From positions 62,001 to 126,000 of the forward strand of contig NZ_SACQ01000006.1 of the NCBI RefSeq assembly GCF_004005935.1: a stretch of DNA of 64,000 bases, in the 5' to 3' direction. This DNA is from Neptunomonas marina. GTDB lineage: Bacteria > Pseudomonadota > Gammaproteobacteria > Pseudomonadales > Balneatricaceae. The notes beneath the pieces are model-generated. The model saw only the letters and a list, made by a program, of their open reading frames with translations, searched no databases and was not told the origin of the DNA. Shown piece by piece: positions 45,441 through 54,176 of this stretch (within the stretch, counting starts at the first letter, position 1; the number at the start of each line of letters is the position of its first letter). Made by a program: the position numbers and the translations under genes.

Positions 45441-48400
45441 TCAGCGATTCGCCAGCTTGCGGCGGCCAAATAAACCCAGTAAGCCCGCTAGAATTCCGTA
45501 TGCCCAGAGTGGCATGACTGGAATTTGCGTTGGTGGCTTCTTAATAGGCGAGTCTGGCGTTTGTGGTGTTCCCGGCAGGGTAAAGCCAAAGTCCACGGTT
45601 AGGTTATCAGCGTTATCACCGTTGCTACCGTTGGCGCCTTGGCCGCTACCTGTGACTTCTGTCGTAGGTAGGTTACTAGGCGATAGGGTAAAGGGCAGCG
45701 TGCGAATGCCGTCTACCTCAGGGGTATCGCTATCTAGGCCATGATCGTAGGTATCTTTATCAAGATCGACACTAAGCGCATGCCACGTACTGCTGACATA
45801 ACCCTCAAGTGGGGCACCAACACCGAAGGCTGCGGCGGTGACACGTGCACGGTAGCCACTGCCAGCGGGTAGGCCATCAACACGCCAGAAACCATTGGCA
45901 TCCGTGACGCTTGAACCTGCAACGGAACCATCAGGGTTAAGCACTTCCACTGTTACCCCCACAACGGGCAGCTCGGCTGGATCACGTACACCATTGTTGT
46001 CGGTATCGAACCATACTTGGTTACCCACACTTAGTGCGTAGAAGCCGAAGTCAACGGATAGGTTGCTGCGGTTATCTGGTGCAAAGTCATAGTAGCCAGG
46101 TGTTTGTTCAGGGCCATCTGTGCCAGCTTCGTTAATAGGCTCACCCGCTAGTGGGCCGAGTGTCACAGTGGAACTCACAATGCTATTGGCAGGGATATTA
46201 CCAACCGGTGCGCTGATCTCTTCACCGTGATCATGCACATCGATATCGCTGTTGCCCGAAACTGGTGAAGACTCTTGCAAACCGGCATTGGTGATCGAGA
46301 CACCGCTTGCAAATAGGCCAGCAGGTTTCGCAGCCGCTGGAATAACAACGCGATAGTCACCCGCACTCAGGTTAGGGAACAAGTAGTGGCCCGTGCTGTT
46401 GGTTGTTGCAGTCGCGAGGGCCGTGCCAGAGCCATCAGCGGCCCAAAGTTCAACCGTAATACCGGCCAGCCCTGTGCTGCTCTCAGCTGCGTTACCAGCG
46501 CCATCGTTGTCGATGCTATCTGCGTTGCTATCCAACCAAACACGGTTACCAATACTAAAGATCGCTGGGTTTGCGAAATAGCCTTGGTCGATGTCCAGAC
46601 GGTCTTCACCGCTTGCTAGCGTAATGCCTGTTACTTCAAACATGGTGCCATTTTGAGCACCGTCTGAGTCGTTGCCATCGCTCGTACTGTCTTGCGGAGA
46701 GCCAGTCATACCGTTTGGAATACCAAAGCGTACGATATAGCGCTCGCCGCCACTTGTCGGCGTCAGACCCGAGAAGTGGTAGTAGCCTGGTAGACCTGTA
46801 ACGGGGTGGTTAATGGTGTTGGTATCAACAACGAGTACCTCGTCACCATCATTAGGAATACCGTTCGGGTCACGGAAGAGTTGTACTAGTACATCATTGA
46901 TGCCGTTGCTGCGCTCGTCATTGTCTTGTACGCCATCTTCGTTCGTGTCGTGCCAAACGAAATCGCCCAGCGCAGCGGTGCCTGCTGGAATCGGCTGTAC
47001 CACAATACCCACACGTGTTGGCGCAGAGGCGTTAGCTAGGTTGATATCGGCCTCTTCATAGCTGTAGCCAAACGTATTCCAAGCGATGTTTGAGCACGAG
47101 GAGTTGGCTGCGGCTGGGCAGTCGGTGATTGGCGCATCAGCAATCCCAAACTGGGAGTACTCAAATACCAGTGTTTCACCCGGTGGCAGTTGGTAGCTCG
47201 TTGGGTAAACGATACGGAACGCATGAACTCGGCTAGGGATGTTGGGCAAAACATCCGACCATTCACCCGGTGCTCCCGACGCTGGAATGACAGCTTCGCT
47301 GGAGAGCGGTGTGCCGTCCGGCAGTGTTGTCATTGGGTTACAGCCAGGCGCATTAACAATATTCGCTCGGCAAGGATTAGTTGCTTGTGTGTAGTAGACC
47401 TTAGTGCCCACGGGCGCTGAAGAGAGGTCGATATCCTTCACGAAGTTAGGGTCCCAGGTACTACCTAAAGCCGCACCTGTACCGACACCTGTATTTGAGG
47501 TGCCATCTGGGCTGATATCTGCACCAAACGGCATGATGTCGATTAGCTCGATGTTATCCAGCGGAATATTTGCCGTGTTTTCCACTTCTAAACGCCAGAA
47601 AACGCCACCTTCATGGTGAGTACGGCCAACATTGTTTGGCTCATCCGCATTGTATAACCAGGTGTTATCCAAAGAGCCGCGTACCGCTTTTCGGGAGATA
47701 ACATTGGTAACACGTTGCACAGTAAATGAGCGGCTGCCGGCATGACAGAGCTGGCTTGCATCAGCTGTACCTGTGGCTCCATCAAGTGTGCCTGTTAGTG
47801 TGTCTGCAACAAAACCGCCCGATACTGAACACTGCTCGGTACCGCGTGTTTCGGTGTTACTAGAACCAAGGAAGGCCACATTGTTGGTCACACTGCCCGC
47901 TGGCGTAGTTGGGCCAACGGTGGATACCAGATTATAAGTGACGGTCTCACCGCGGCTGAGAGTACAGCTCTTACCCGTCCAATCCCAAACGACTAGAGTT
48001 CGGCCAGTGCTGTTGTAGTCGTTGATGACATTAATATCAGGTGGTGTTGCACAGCTTGCAGGGGCTGAACCTACGATTGTTGAACTGACATAGCTCATAT
48101 CGGTTGGTAGCAGGTCTGCAAAGACTGGGTCGGTTAAGTCCGCCTGCTCCGGAGCAGACGAGTAGTTACCACTGTTAGTCATCGCGATTTCAAATGTTGC
48201 GTTATCCCCAGGCGTTATGACGCCAGATGGGTTTTGCGTTTTGATCGCATCAGGTGCAATGGTTTGGTTTGCAGCAGGGTCGCGCAGTGTAATGGTGCGG
48301 GATGGTGTTTGCTGCGGAGCGACATCACCGCCGTTCGCACCATCGATGGTTGCGGTATTTGTGATACTTGCAGGCATGGTGATGGTGCTTCCATCGATAC

Positions 48401-49775
48401 CCGGGTTGATCACATCACAAGCGATGGTGACTGAACGGCTATTGCTGCCTGTAAATGGCACGGAAGGCGAACCCGCGCTACCGAATGCTGCGCTAAAACC
48501 AATCAGCGTTTCACCAACGGAAAAGGTAATATTGCCGCTTGAGTAGGTGTGCGTGCTACCTGCGTCGGCTTCGGTATCGGTGCGGTCGCTAACGCCATCC
48601 CCGTTAGTATCAATGTTGAGGATATAGGTATCAGCATTGCGCACGTCGAGTGTGGTGACATCGCAGTGGTTTGGAATGGTGTCTGCAATCGTCATCCCCA
48701 AGGGAATGTTACCGTTGTTGCGCCCAGTGATGGTGTAGCTCATCGTCTGGTTAGGGTTAACGAACTGATCGGAGGCGCTTTTCGATGCTGAAATAGACGG
48801 ATTTGGGTTGTCTAGGGTGATAACAGCATCATCTGACAGTGTTGTCGCGGGCGTGCTGTTGATCTCGTAGTCGAGGGTGGCGGTATTGGTTTTAGTCGCG
48901 CCGTTTGTGTTGGTGCCGCCCGATGGGTAATTAACGACAACATCAATATTTTGGCAGCTGGATAAACTGGCGATGTTCCACGTGAGTGGGTCAACCGCGG
49001 TGCCTGTGCCGCTATCTGGCGCAACAGACGCTGAAACAAAGTTTGCGCCGTCCGGTAGTGTATCTTCGATCACTAGGTTTTCAGGCGTAATAAAACCGAT
49101 GTTATCGCTGCTTGGACAAACGCGAATACGGTAGCTGGTGTCGTACGTGATGGCACCTTCAGAAAGCACGGATTTGACGATAGATGTCTCATCCGTTGCT
49201 GATGCTGTGATCGAGGCGCTGGTGCTGGTACGAGGCGCTGGATCACTACAGCCGGGATCTGCTGCGCTATCACATTCGGCGGTGATCGTTGCATCGTTGG
49301 TGACCGAATGCCCATCTGGAGTGCTACCTGGTTCAAAGCGGGTCTCTAGTGTGAGAGAGCCCGAATCACCTGCCGTGATACGGCTGTTAAACACGAAGTG
49401 AAGCGTAGATCCGGCTGCCACAGGTGAAGAGGTACTGACACCGGGTTGGGAGCAGCTGGAAAAGTCGGGTAATGGCGCCAGAGGTGCCTGTACACACACC
49501 TTGGCAAGCTTGCCATCAGATGATGGCAATGCCGTTGCTTGAACATGCTGAGGCAGCGTATCAGCGATACGCATATTCAAGCAGTCGTCAGCAGGGCTAA
49601 CAGAACCGGGGCAACTCCATGCCATGTTATAAGCAAAGATCTCACCCGAGTCGATTGGATTGGAAGCAGCGTTAAGGCTTTTAACAACGTTGGTGTTCGT
49701 TACAGCCATCCCGTGAGGGACATAGAGTGCCGCAGACAGAGCAAAATACAGAGGTTTTAATTTTACTGAGCTCAT
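45441..49775 (-). CDS. Very large secreted repeat protein with IPTL-CTERM-type sorting signal
   Basis: A 1444-residue secreted protein. A Sec signal (L-Y-F-A-L-S-A-A-L-Y-V-P-H-G-M-A) ends near residue 24. The N-terminal two thirds hold several DUF11-type beta repeats, for example near 190-320, 330-470, 505-640 and 690-900, each with a x-x-K-x...Y-x-I/L-x-x-x-N-x-G pattern. Three SdrD-B-like calcium-type domains follow, starting near 936 (L-G-D-F-V-W-H-D-T-N-E-D-G), 1072 (I-G-N-R-V-W-L-D-S-N) and 1248 (V-G-N-Q-V-W-F-D-T-D-N-N-G). The C-terminus has an I-P-V-M-P-L-W motif, a hydrophobic helix and a G-R-R-K basic end, matching the IPTL-CTERM surface-sorting signal. It is probably a surface or matrix adhesin. 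No sorting enzyme is visible in this window. Confidence 0.88.
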   Translation of the reverse strand: MSSVKLKPLYFALSAALYVPHGMAVTNTNVVKSLNAASNPIDSGEIFAYNMAWSCPGSVSPADDCLNMRIADTLPQHVQATALPSSDGKLAKVCVQAPLAPLPDFSSCSQPGVSTSSPVAAGSTLHFVFNSRITAGDSGSLTLETRFEPGSTPDGHSVTNDATITAECDSAADPGCSDPAPRTSTSASITASATDETSIVKSVLSEGAITYDTSYRIRVCPSSDNIGFITPENLVIEDTLPDGANFVSASVAPDSGTGTAVDPLTWNIASLSSCQNIDVVVNYPSGGTNTNGATKTNTATLDYEINSTPATTLSDDAVITLDNPNPSISASKSASDQFVNPNQTMSYTITGRNNGNIPLGMTIADTIPNHCDVTTLDVRNADTYILNIDTNGDGVSDRTDTEADAGSTHTYSSGNITFSVGETLIGFSAAFGSAGSPSVPFTGSNSRSVTIACDVINPGIDGSTITMPASITNTATIDGANGGDVAPQQTPSRTITLRDPAANQTIAPDAIKTQNPSGVITPGDNATFEIAMTNSGNYSSAPEQADLTDPVFADLLPTDMSYVSSTIVGSAPASCATPPDINVINDYNSTGRTLVVWDWTGKSCTLSRGETVTYNLVSTVGPTTPAGSVTNNVAFLGSSNTETRGTEQCSVSGGFVADTLTGTLDGATGTADASQLCHAGSRSFTVQRVTNVISRKAVRGSLDNTWLYNADEPNNVGRTHHEGGVFWRLEVENTANIPLDNIELIDIMPFGADISPDGTSNTGVGTGAALGSTWDPNFVKDIDLSSAPVGTKVYYTQATNPCRANIVNAPGCNPMTTLPDGTPLSSEAVIPASGAPGEWSDVLPNIPSRVHAFRIVYPTSYQLPPGETLVFEYSQFGIADAPITDCPAAANSSCSNIAWNTFGYSYEEADINLANASAPTRVGIVVQPIPAGTAALGDFVWHDTNEDGVQDNDERSNGINDVLVQLFRDPNGIPNDGDEVLVVDTNTINHPVTGLPGYYHFSGLTPTSGGERYIVRFGIPNGMTGSPQDSTSDGNDSDGAQNGTMFEVTGITLASGEDRLDIDQGYFANPAIFSIGNRVWLDSNADSIDNDGAGNAAESSTGLAGITVELWAADGSGTALATATTNSTGHYLFPNLSAGDYRVVIPAAAKPAGLFASGVSITNAGLQESSPVSGNSDIDVHDHGEEISAPVGNIPANSIVSSTVTLGPLAGEPINEAGTDGPEQTPGYYDFAPDNRSNLSVDFGFYALSVGNQVWFDTDNNGVRDPAELPVVGVTVEVLNPDGSVAGSSVTDANGFWRVDGLPAGSGYRARVTAAAFGVGAPLEGYVSSTWHALSVDLDKDTYDHGLDSDTPEVDGIRTLPFTLSPSNLPTTEVTGSGQGANGSNGDNADNLTVDFGFTLPGTPQTPDSPIKKPPTQIPVMPLWAYGILAGLLGLFGRRKLANR

Positions 49776-50066
49776 ATGGTCACTTTTTATTGGGTTTATT
49801 AGTGTTTATTAATTCGGCAAAGCGAATTTAAACTTGAGGTGAAAAGTGTGAGATTCAGTATAGAAGAGGATTTTAAATAAAATGCTTGTTTGTTGTTTAT
49901 ATTGATATTTGTTCGAAAGTTTCTGCTTTTTTAAAAATATTTTTTTCTGTTAATGTTTTGTTAATTTTAAATTATGTGGATAATTTATTTGCTTATCTAA
50001 AACCGTCTTTTAAAGGAGTCTTTTTTGTTTCGAGGTGGGGCAAGAGAGATATTCTGATAAAAAGAG
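49776..50066. other. AT-rich upstream region of the large secreted gene
   Basis: About 290 very AT-rich bases between the start of the adhesin-like gene and the phaZ terminator. It must hold the promoter of the former on the minus strand, but I could not identify convincing hexamers. A possible AAAGGAG before a TTG near 50013 opens only a ten-codon frame and was not called. Confidence 0.35.
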
Positions 50067-50088
50067 CCTCCGCGCATGAGCGCGGAGG
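50064..50088 (-). terminator. Rho-independent terminator of phaZ
   Basis: C-C-T-C-C-G-C-G-C (50067-50075) pairs perfectly with G-C-G-C-G-G-A-G-G (50080-50088) around ATGA. Read on the minus strand the hairpin is followed by C-T-C-T-T-T-T-T. It is 9 bases after the phaZ stop. Confidence 0.93.
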
Positions 50089-50096
50089 ATGTCGGC

Positions 50097-51320
50097 TTAT
50101 TTGCCGCAGTTTTGGATAAATGTCTTGATGGTTGGTGCCACTTCTTCGCGGAAGCGACGTCCGTTGAAAATGCCGTAGTGGCCAACTTCGGGTTGAACAT
50201 AATGTTGGCGTTGCTTTTCTGGTAGACCGCTCAATACATCATGTGCCGCTTTGGTTTGTCCTTTACCTGTGATGTCATCATCTTCACCTTCAATGGTGAG
50301 TAGTGAAGGAAAAGTGACTTTACTCGTATCGATGAGTTTATCTTCGAACGTCATTTCGCCCTTAGGAAGACGGTGTTCCAGAAATACGCGCCGAATCGTA
50401 TCTAGATAAAATTCAGCGGGCAGGTCCATTACCGCAAGATATTCGTTATAGAAGCTACGGTGTGCTTCGGCGCTATCACCATCGCCTTTGATTAAGTCAC
50501 CGAAGAACTTAAAGTGCTTACGAACATGGCTGTCGATATTCATGCTCATAAAGCCAGATAGTTGAATAAAGCCTGGATAGACCTTTTGGCCTGCCCCTGG
50601 GAAGTCGCCCGGAACGGTGCAGATGACGTTATTTTCAAACCACTCTAAGTCTTTGCCTGAAGCGTAATCGTTGACCTCGGTTGGGTTAACGCGAGTATCG
50701 ATTGGCCCGCCCATTAAGATCAGCGAACGTGGTTGGTTTGGATTGTCTCGCTCAGCCATCACTGTGGTAGCGACAATTGCTGGCACACTTGGCTGGCATA
50801 CGGCGATTAAGTGTGTGTCAGGGCCTAGATGATCTAAGAACTCAATAAGATAACGAACATAGTCATCAAAGCTGAAGCCGCCTTCGCGTAGCGGTACGTC
50901 ACGAGCGTTTTGCCAGTCAGTAATGTATACCTCGTGATCTGGTAAAAACTGCTCAACTGTGCCACGTAGCAACGTTGCGTAGTGCCCTGACATCGGGGCT
51001 GCGATGAGCACTTTGGGCTGCTTGTGCTTGCCTGCGCGGCGGAAGTGCAACAGATCACAGAAGGGTAGTGAATGAACCACCTCTTCACGGACACGCACGG
51101 TTTCACCGTTGATGGTCGTTTCATTTAAGCCAAATGCAGGCTTTTCATAGTTGTCGGTCAGTCGTTCGATCAGCTCAAGCGTGGCCAGCGTTGTGCGCGT
51201 TGCCGAGCTAAACGTAAACGGAAGCATCCAAGGAAGCTTGAGTTGTTTTTTCCATGCCTGCGCCCAAAGATGGATCGGCTGAACGGATTGATTCATGGCA
51301 TGGTGCACTTGATACAGCAT
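50097..51320 (-). CDS. phaZ: Intracellular polyhydroxyalkanoate depolymerase
   Basis: A 407-residue cytosolic depolymerase that mobilises stored PHB/PHA into 3-hydroxyacids. It has no signal peptide. The alpha/beta-hydrolase nucleophile segment is A-V-C-Q-P-S-V-P with Cys175 in the serine position, which is the known feature of intracellular PhaZ. The C-terminal PHB_depo_C region carries E-G-E-D-D-D-I (Asp) and Q-P-E-V-G-H-Y-G-I-F-N-G-R-R-F (His) for the triad. No PHA synthase or phasin is in the window. The freed hydroxyacids would feed the CoA-transferase or acyl-CoA pathways elsewhere in the region. Confidence 0.93.
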   Translation of the reverse strand: MLYQVHHAMNQSVQPIHLWAQAWKKQLKLPWMLPFTFSSATRTTLATLELIERLTDNYEKPAFGLNETTINGETVRVREEVVHSLPFCDLLHFRRAGKHKQPKVLIAAPMSGHYATLLRGTVEQFLPDHEVYITDWQNARDVPLREGGFSFDDYVRYLIEFLDHLGPDTHLIAVCQPSVPAIVATTVMAERDNPNQPRSLILMGGPIDTRVNPTEVNDYASGKDLEWFENNVICTVPGDFPGAGQKVYPGFIQLSGFMSMNIDSHVRKHFKFFGDLIKGDGDSAEAHRSFYNEYLAVMDLPAEFYLDTIRRVFLEHRLPKGEMTFEDKLIDTSKVTFPSLLTIEGEDDDITGKGQTKAAHDVLSGLPEKQRQHYVQPEVGHYGIFNGRRFREEVAPTIKTFIQNCGK

Positions 51321-51568
51321 AGAAGAATCCTCACCAGTGTTGGTTTAGTCAGGCCAAAGCATAGGAACAACAGCGCAGGCCATTTTTTTGCGGTGCACAA
51401 TTTTTGATTATTTTATAGGCACACGAGGTGGCCTTGCAAATAGAAATAGCACAGCATTTAGGGCCCGGCCAATGGCCGTTAGTCTAAGTCTTTTATTTAC
51501 TTAGATATTTTGTTAATTAACTAGTTGACCTATAAGTGATTTATTTTGCTGCGATGCACAATATTTTG

Positions 51569-52447
51569 CTAGGCGATGATAACGCAAACGGCGCCAGCCA
51601 CAATCAGCCCTAACCCTAAGAGATCGCGAGGGGCGAGTGCGTCCTTAAAAAAACGTGCTGATATTAGGAGGGTAAACAGCACTTCAACCTGCCCCAGCGT
51701 TTTGACCAATGCAACCGTTTCTAAGCTCATGGCGGTAAACCAACCCAGAGAGCCCAAACAACTGCATAAACTGATCAAAAATGTCTTCTTGGGGCGTTGA
51801 TAAAGCGCGTGTAACGTTTCAGGCTCACGCCAGCCGATCCAAGCTAGCAGCATTAATGTTTGCAGCGAAATCACCGCGACTAGCACCCATGCAGCCCCGT
51901 GTGGAAAAGGCAAAGCAAGTATCAGGCTGGCCTCACGGACCCATAATGTGGTCAGTGCAAACGCAAGGCCGCTGCCAACACCGAGCAGCACGGTACGCCA
52001 TGAGAGCGTTTTAAAAGAACCTGCGGCGCTCATCAGCCACACCGCAATACCCCCAACAATAACGCCAACCCATGCCAGCATATTTAAAGGAGCGGCAAAG
52101 AATAGCGCCCCGAGCGTGGCAGCGATAATAGCTTCGCTTTTTGCCAGCCCAACACCGATAGCATAATTACGTAACTGGAACAGTTTCACCATGAGTGCGG
52201 TGGCCACGATTTGTGACACGCTAGCGAGTATGATCATCACGCTAAGCTTGGTGGTGACGGTGGGTAGCGGGGCCGGCGATACCTGATACAGCACAACCAG
52301 ATACAGTACAGCCAGTGGGCTTGCGTAGATAAAACGGGCGAGCGTCACGCCCGCGGTGCTCACCTCTTTACTTAATTGGCTTTGAAAGGCGTTACGCCAA
52401 GACTGCATAAACGCTGCAAAGAGCGTAAAAGGGATCCACAAACCCAT
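51569..52447 (-). CDS. EamA/DMT-family transporter
   Basis: A 292-residue inner-membrane protein with ten predicted helices in two five-helix EamA repeats, the normal drug/metabolite transporter size. Features are the L-A-R-F-I-Y-A-S-P-L-A segment in the first repeat, S-E-A-I-I-A-A-T-L-G-A-L-F-F near residue 105, and K-T-L-G-Q-V-E-V-L-F-T-L-L-I-S in the second. The substrate is unknown. It lies 21 bases downstream of the RhlE helicase gene on the same strand and may be on its transcript. Confidence 0.9.
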   Translation of the reverse strand: MGLWIPFTLFAAFMQSWRNAFQSQLSKEVSTAGVTLARFIYASPLAVLYLVVLYQVSPAPLPTVTTKLSVMIILASVSQIVATALMVKLFQLRNYAIGVGLAKSEAIIAATLGALFFAAPLNMLAWVGVIVGGIAVWLMSAAGSFKTLSWRTVLLGVGSGLAFALTTLWVREASLILALPFPHGAAWVLVAVISLQTLMLLAWIGWREPETLHALYQRPKKTFLISLCSCLGSLGWFTAMSLETVALVKTLGQVEVLFTLLISARFFKDALAPRDLLGLGLIVAGAVCVIIA

Positions 52448-52468
52448 GGTGTCTCTCGCGTTTCAGGT

Positions 52469-53800
52469 CTATTTAAAGAGGGAGCGGCGAGCACCCGGCT
52501 TCTTCGCAGGCTTAGTATCCGCAGCTGGCTTTTGACGGGTTGGCTTGTTGGTATTCTGGGCTTTTCCCTTTGCTGCTGGTTTGTTAGCCGCTTTATGAGG
52601 TTTCGGGCGACGATTTTTTTGGCCTCGGCGCGGGGCGGGGGGAGCTGATTGCATCACCAGCTTACCGTTTTCGACCAGCGGAACGGGTTGTAGCGGTATC
52701 TGTTTGCCAATCAGTTGGCCGATATCCGCCCACAGTGCTTTTTCATCAGGTGAGCAAAACGAGAACGCGATACCCGTTTGTCCTGCACGTCCAGTGCGCC
52801 CAATACGGTGGACATAGGCTTCGGCTTGTTGCGGAATATCGTAATTGATAACCCGAGGTAGTCCTTCAATATCAAGCCCTCGCGCCGCTACATCCGTCGC
52901 AATCAAAGCGGTGGCTTCACCGGCTGTAAATGCTGCGAGCGCTGCACTGCGCTCACGTTGATTTTTATCTCCGTGGATGGAAACGGCATTGATTCCCTCT
53001 TTTTGCAGGGCTTGTGACACCTGTTCGGCACGGCGTTTAGTGCGAGCAAAAACTAAGGTTTGCTGCCAGCCACAGCCCGTAATCAGGTAGCTCAGAATGT
53101 CGGTTTTGTCGCGATTGTCGATAGCAAATGCGTGCTGGGTGACCTTTTTGCTGGTGGCATTACGCGGCGCAACACTGACCCGCTCGGGAGCATTCAAGAG
53201 CCCATCGGTGAGCTTTTCGACCGCAGGCGTGAAGGTCGCCGAAAAGAGGAGCGTTTGCTTCTGTGCGGGGGTGAAGGACAAAATCGCCCTGAGGTCATGG
53301 ATGAAACCCAAATCTAACATGCGATCAGCTTCGTCGAGCACTAAAAACTCCAGGTGATCGAGCGCGAATTTCTTCTGGCGTAGCATCTCGAGCAAACGGC
53401 CTGGCGTTGCCACTAAAATATCTGCGCCGCGCTTCATTTTGCGAATCTGGTTATCAAAGCGTACGCCGCCATAAATGGAGATAACACGCATTCCGAGCGC
53501 GAGCCCATAGGCTAGTGTCGCGTCAGCAACTTGAATTGCGAGCTCACGAGTAGGTACCAGCACTAAGCCGCGGATCGGATAGTACTCAGGACCTTGAGGT
53601 TGGCGGCTCAGCTGCTCAATCATTGGCAGCGCAAAGCTTGCGGTTTTCCCGGTTCCTGTTTGCGCTTCGGCAATCAAGTCATGCCCCTCAAGCACCATGG
53701 GAATGGCGGCTTCCTGAATAGGGGTAGGCTGGCGGTAGCCCAGCTCTTGTAGCGTGAATTGAAGTTCAGGACACAGTCCCAGAGAGCCGAAAGCGGACAT
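52469..53800 (-). CDS. rhlE: DEAD-box RNA helicase, RhlE-like
   Basis: A 443-residue ATP-dependent RNA helicase. The Q motif (F-x-x-L-G-Y-R-Q-P-T-P-I-Q), motif I A-Q-T-G-T-G-K-T, motif II D-E-A-D near 155, motif III S-A-T near 188 and motif VI H-R-I-G-R-T-G-R are all present. The last roughly 75 residues are a lysine-, alanine- and proline-rich basic tail, as in RhlE-type proteins that act in ribosome assembly or RNA decay. It is divergent from the small RNA/DUF1127 region. Assignment to RhlE rather than DbpA/SrmB rests on the tail and on sequence resemblance. Confidence 0.9.
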   Translation of the reverse strand: MSAFGSLGLCPELQFTLQELGYRQPTPIQEAAIPMVLEGHDLIAEAQTGTGKTASFALPMIEQLSRQPQGPEYYPIRGLVLVPTRELAIQVADATLAYGLALGMRVISIYGGVRFDNQIRKMKRGADILVATPGRLLEMLRQKKFALDHLEFLVLDEADRMLDLGFIHDLRAILSFTPAQKQTLLFSATFTPAVEKLTDGLLNAPERVSVAPRNATSKKVTQHAFAIDNRDKTDILSYLITGCGWQQTLVFARTKRRAEQVSQALQKEGINAVSIHGDKNQRERSAALAAFTAGEATALIATDVAARGLDIEGLPRVINYDIPQQAEAYVHRIGRTGRAGQTGIAFSFCSPDEKALWADIGQLIGKQIPLQPVPLVENGKLVMQSAPPAPRRGQKNRRPKPHKAANKPAAKGKAQNTNKPTRQKPAADTKPAKKPGARRSLFK

Positions 53801-53905
53801 AAAACACCGATGAATTGATGGTCGATAGGGGATAAAAACAGGGCGCTAGTTTAGCGAAATGCTGGAAACGGGGCGAGAAGTTATTGCATTTCCTAGAAAA
53901 AGTAG

Positions 53906-53934
53906 TTGACAGTGAATGCTGCAGTACCTCTAAT
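53906..53934 (+). promoter_or_regulatory. Strong sigma-70 promoter of the DUF1127 upstream unit
   Basis: TTGACA (53906-53911) is followed by 17 bases and TCTAAT (53929-53934), a near-consensus promoter. A start of transcription near 53941 would place the perfect inverted repeat 53943-53961 at the very 5' end of the RNA. Confidence 0.75.
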
Positions 53935-53994
53935 GGATCGCTCTTGCAAAACATTTGCAAGCGATTATTTACTCTCAAAAGGACTTTGCTAGCC

Positions 53995-54087
53995 ATGACA
54001 CGCTTAAACGCCAATTCTATTTCCCATCGCTTCGCTTCGATGGTGCATTGGAAACGCGGCTTTTTGTGTCTTGCGGCTAGGTCCTAA
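53995..54087 (+). CDS. Possible 30-residue leader peptide
   Basis: An ATG-to-TAA frame of 30 codons lies inside the small transcription unit. A weak ribosome site (AAGGA) is about 11 bases upstream, further than ideal. The peptide is basic, ends L-C-L-A-A-R-S, and shows no run of one amino acid that would mark a classical biosynthetic attenuator. Its stop is 9 bases before the terminator stem. It may be chance; it is listed because promoter and terminator frame it exactly. Confidence 0.3.
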   Translation: MTRLNANSISHRFASMVHWKRGFLCLAARS

Positions 54088-54095
54088 TTTCACTC

Positions 54096-54123
54096 ACGCC
54101 GCGGATAACTTCGCGGCGTTTTT
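54096..54123 (+). terminator. Rho-independent terminator upstream of the DUF1127 gene
   Basis: A-C-G-C-C-G-C-G (54096-54103) pairs with C-G-C-G-G-C-G-T (54112-54119) around an 8-base loop, followed by a short T-run (to 54123). It lies between the promoter at 53906 and the DUF1127 start at 54177. Confidence 0.88.
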
Positions 54124-54176
54124 GGTTAATCCCCTCTGTAGAAGTTATCCCGGCTCTTTTATTTAAGGAGTCCGTT

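Larger units (their letters stand above)
53941..54124 (+). ncRNA. Candidate small RNA or terminated leader transcript
   Basis: A compact transcription unit: strong promoter at 53906-53934, a 5' inverted repeat C-T-T-G-C-A-A-A / T-T-T-G-C-A-A-G with a 3-base loop (53943-53961), and an intrinsic terminator at 54096-54123. The product would be about 185 bases. It holds a 30-codon frame (53995-54087), so it may be a small RNA, a small mRNA or an attenuated leader of the DUF1127 gene 50 bases further on. The repeat at the start could also be an operator rather than an RNA hairpin. Confidence 0.5.

Noticed and set aside
49886-50119. 77-codon plus-strand frame upstream of the large secreted gene
   Set aside because: It reads through the phaZ terminator stem into the phaZ coding strand; low-complexity and AT-driven.
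54096-54123. Tryptophan/leucine-type attenuator before the DUF1127 gene
   Set aside because: The 30-codon frame has no run of a single amino acid and no clear competing antiterminator stem; only a generic terminator is supported.
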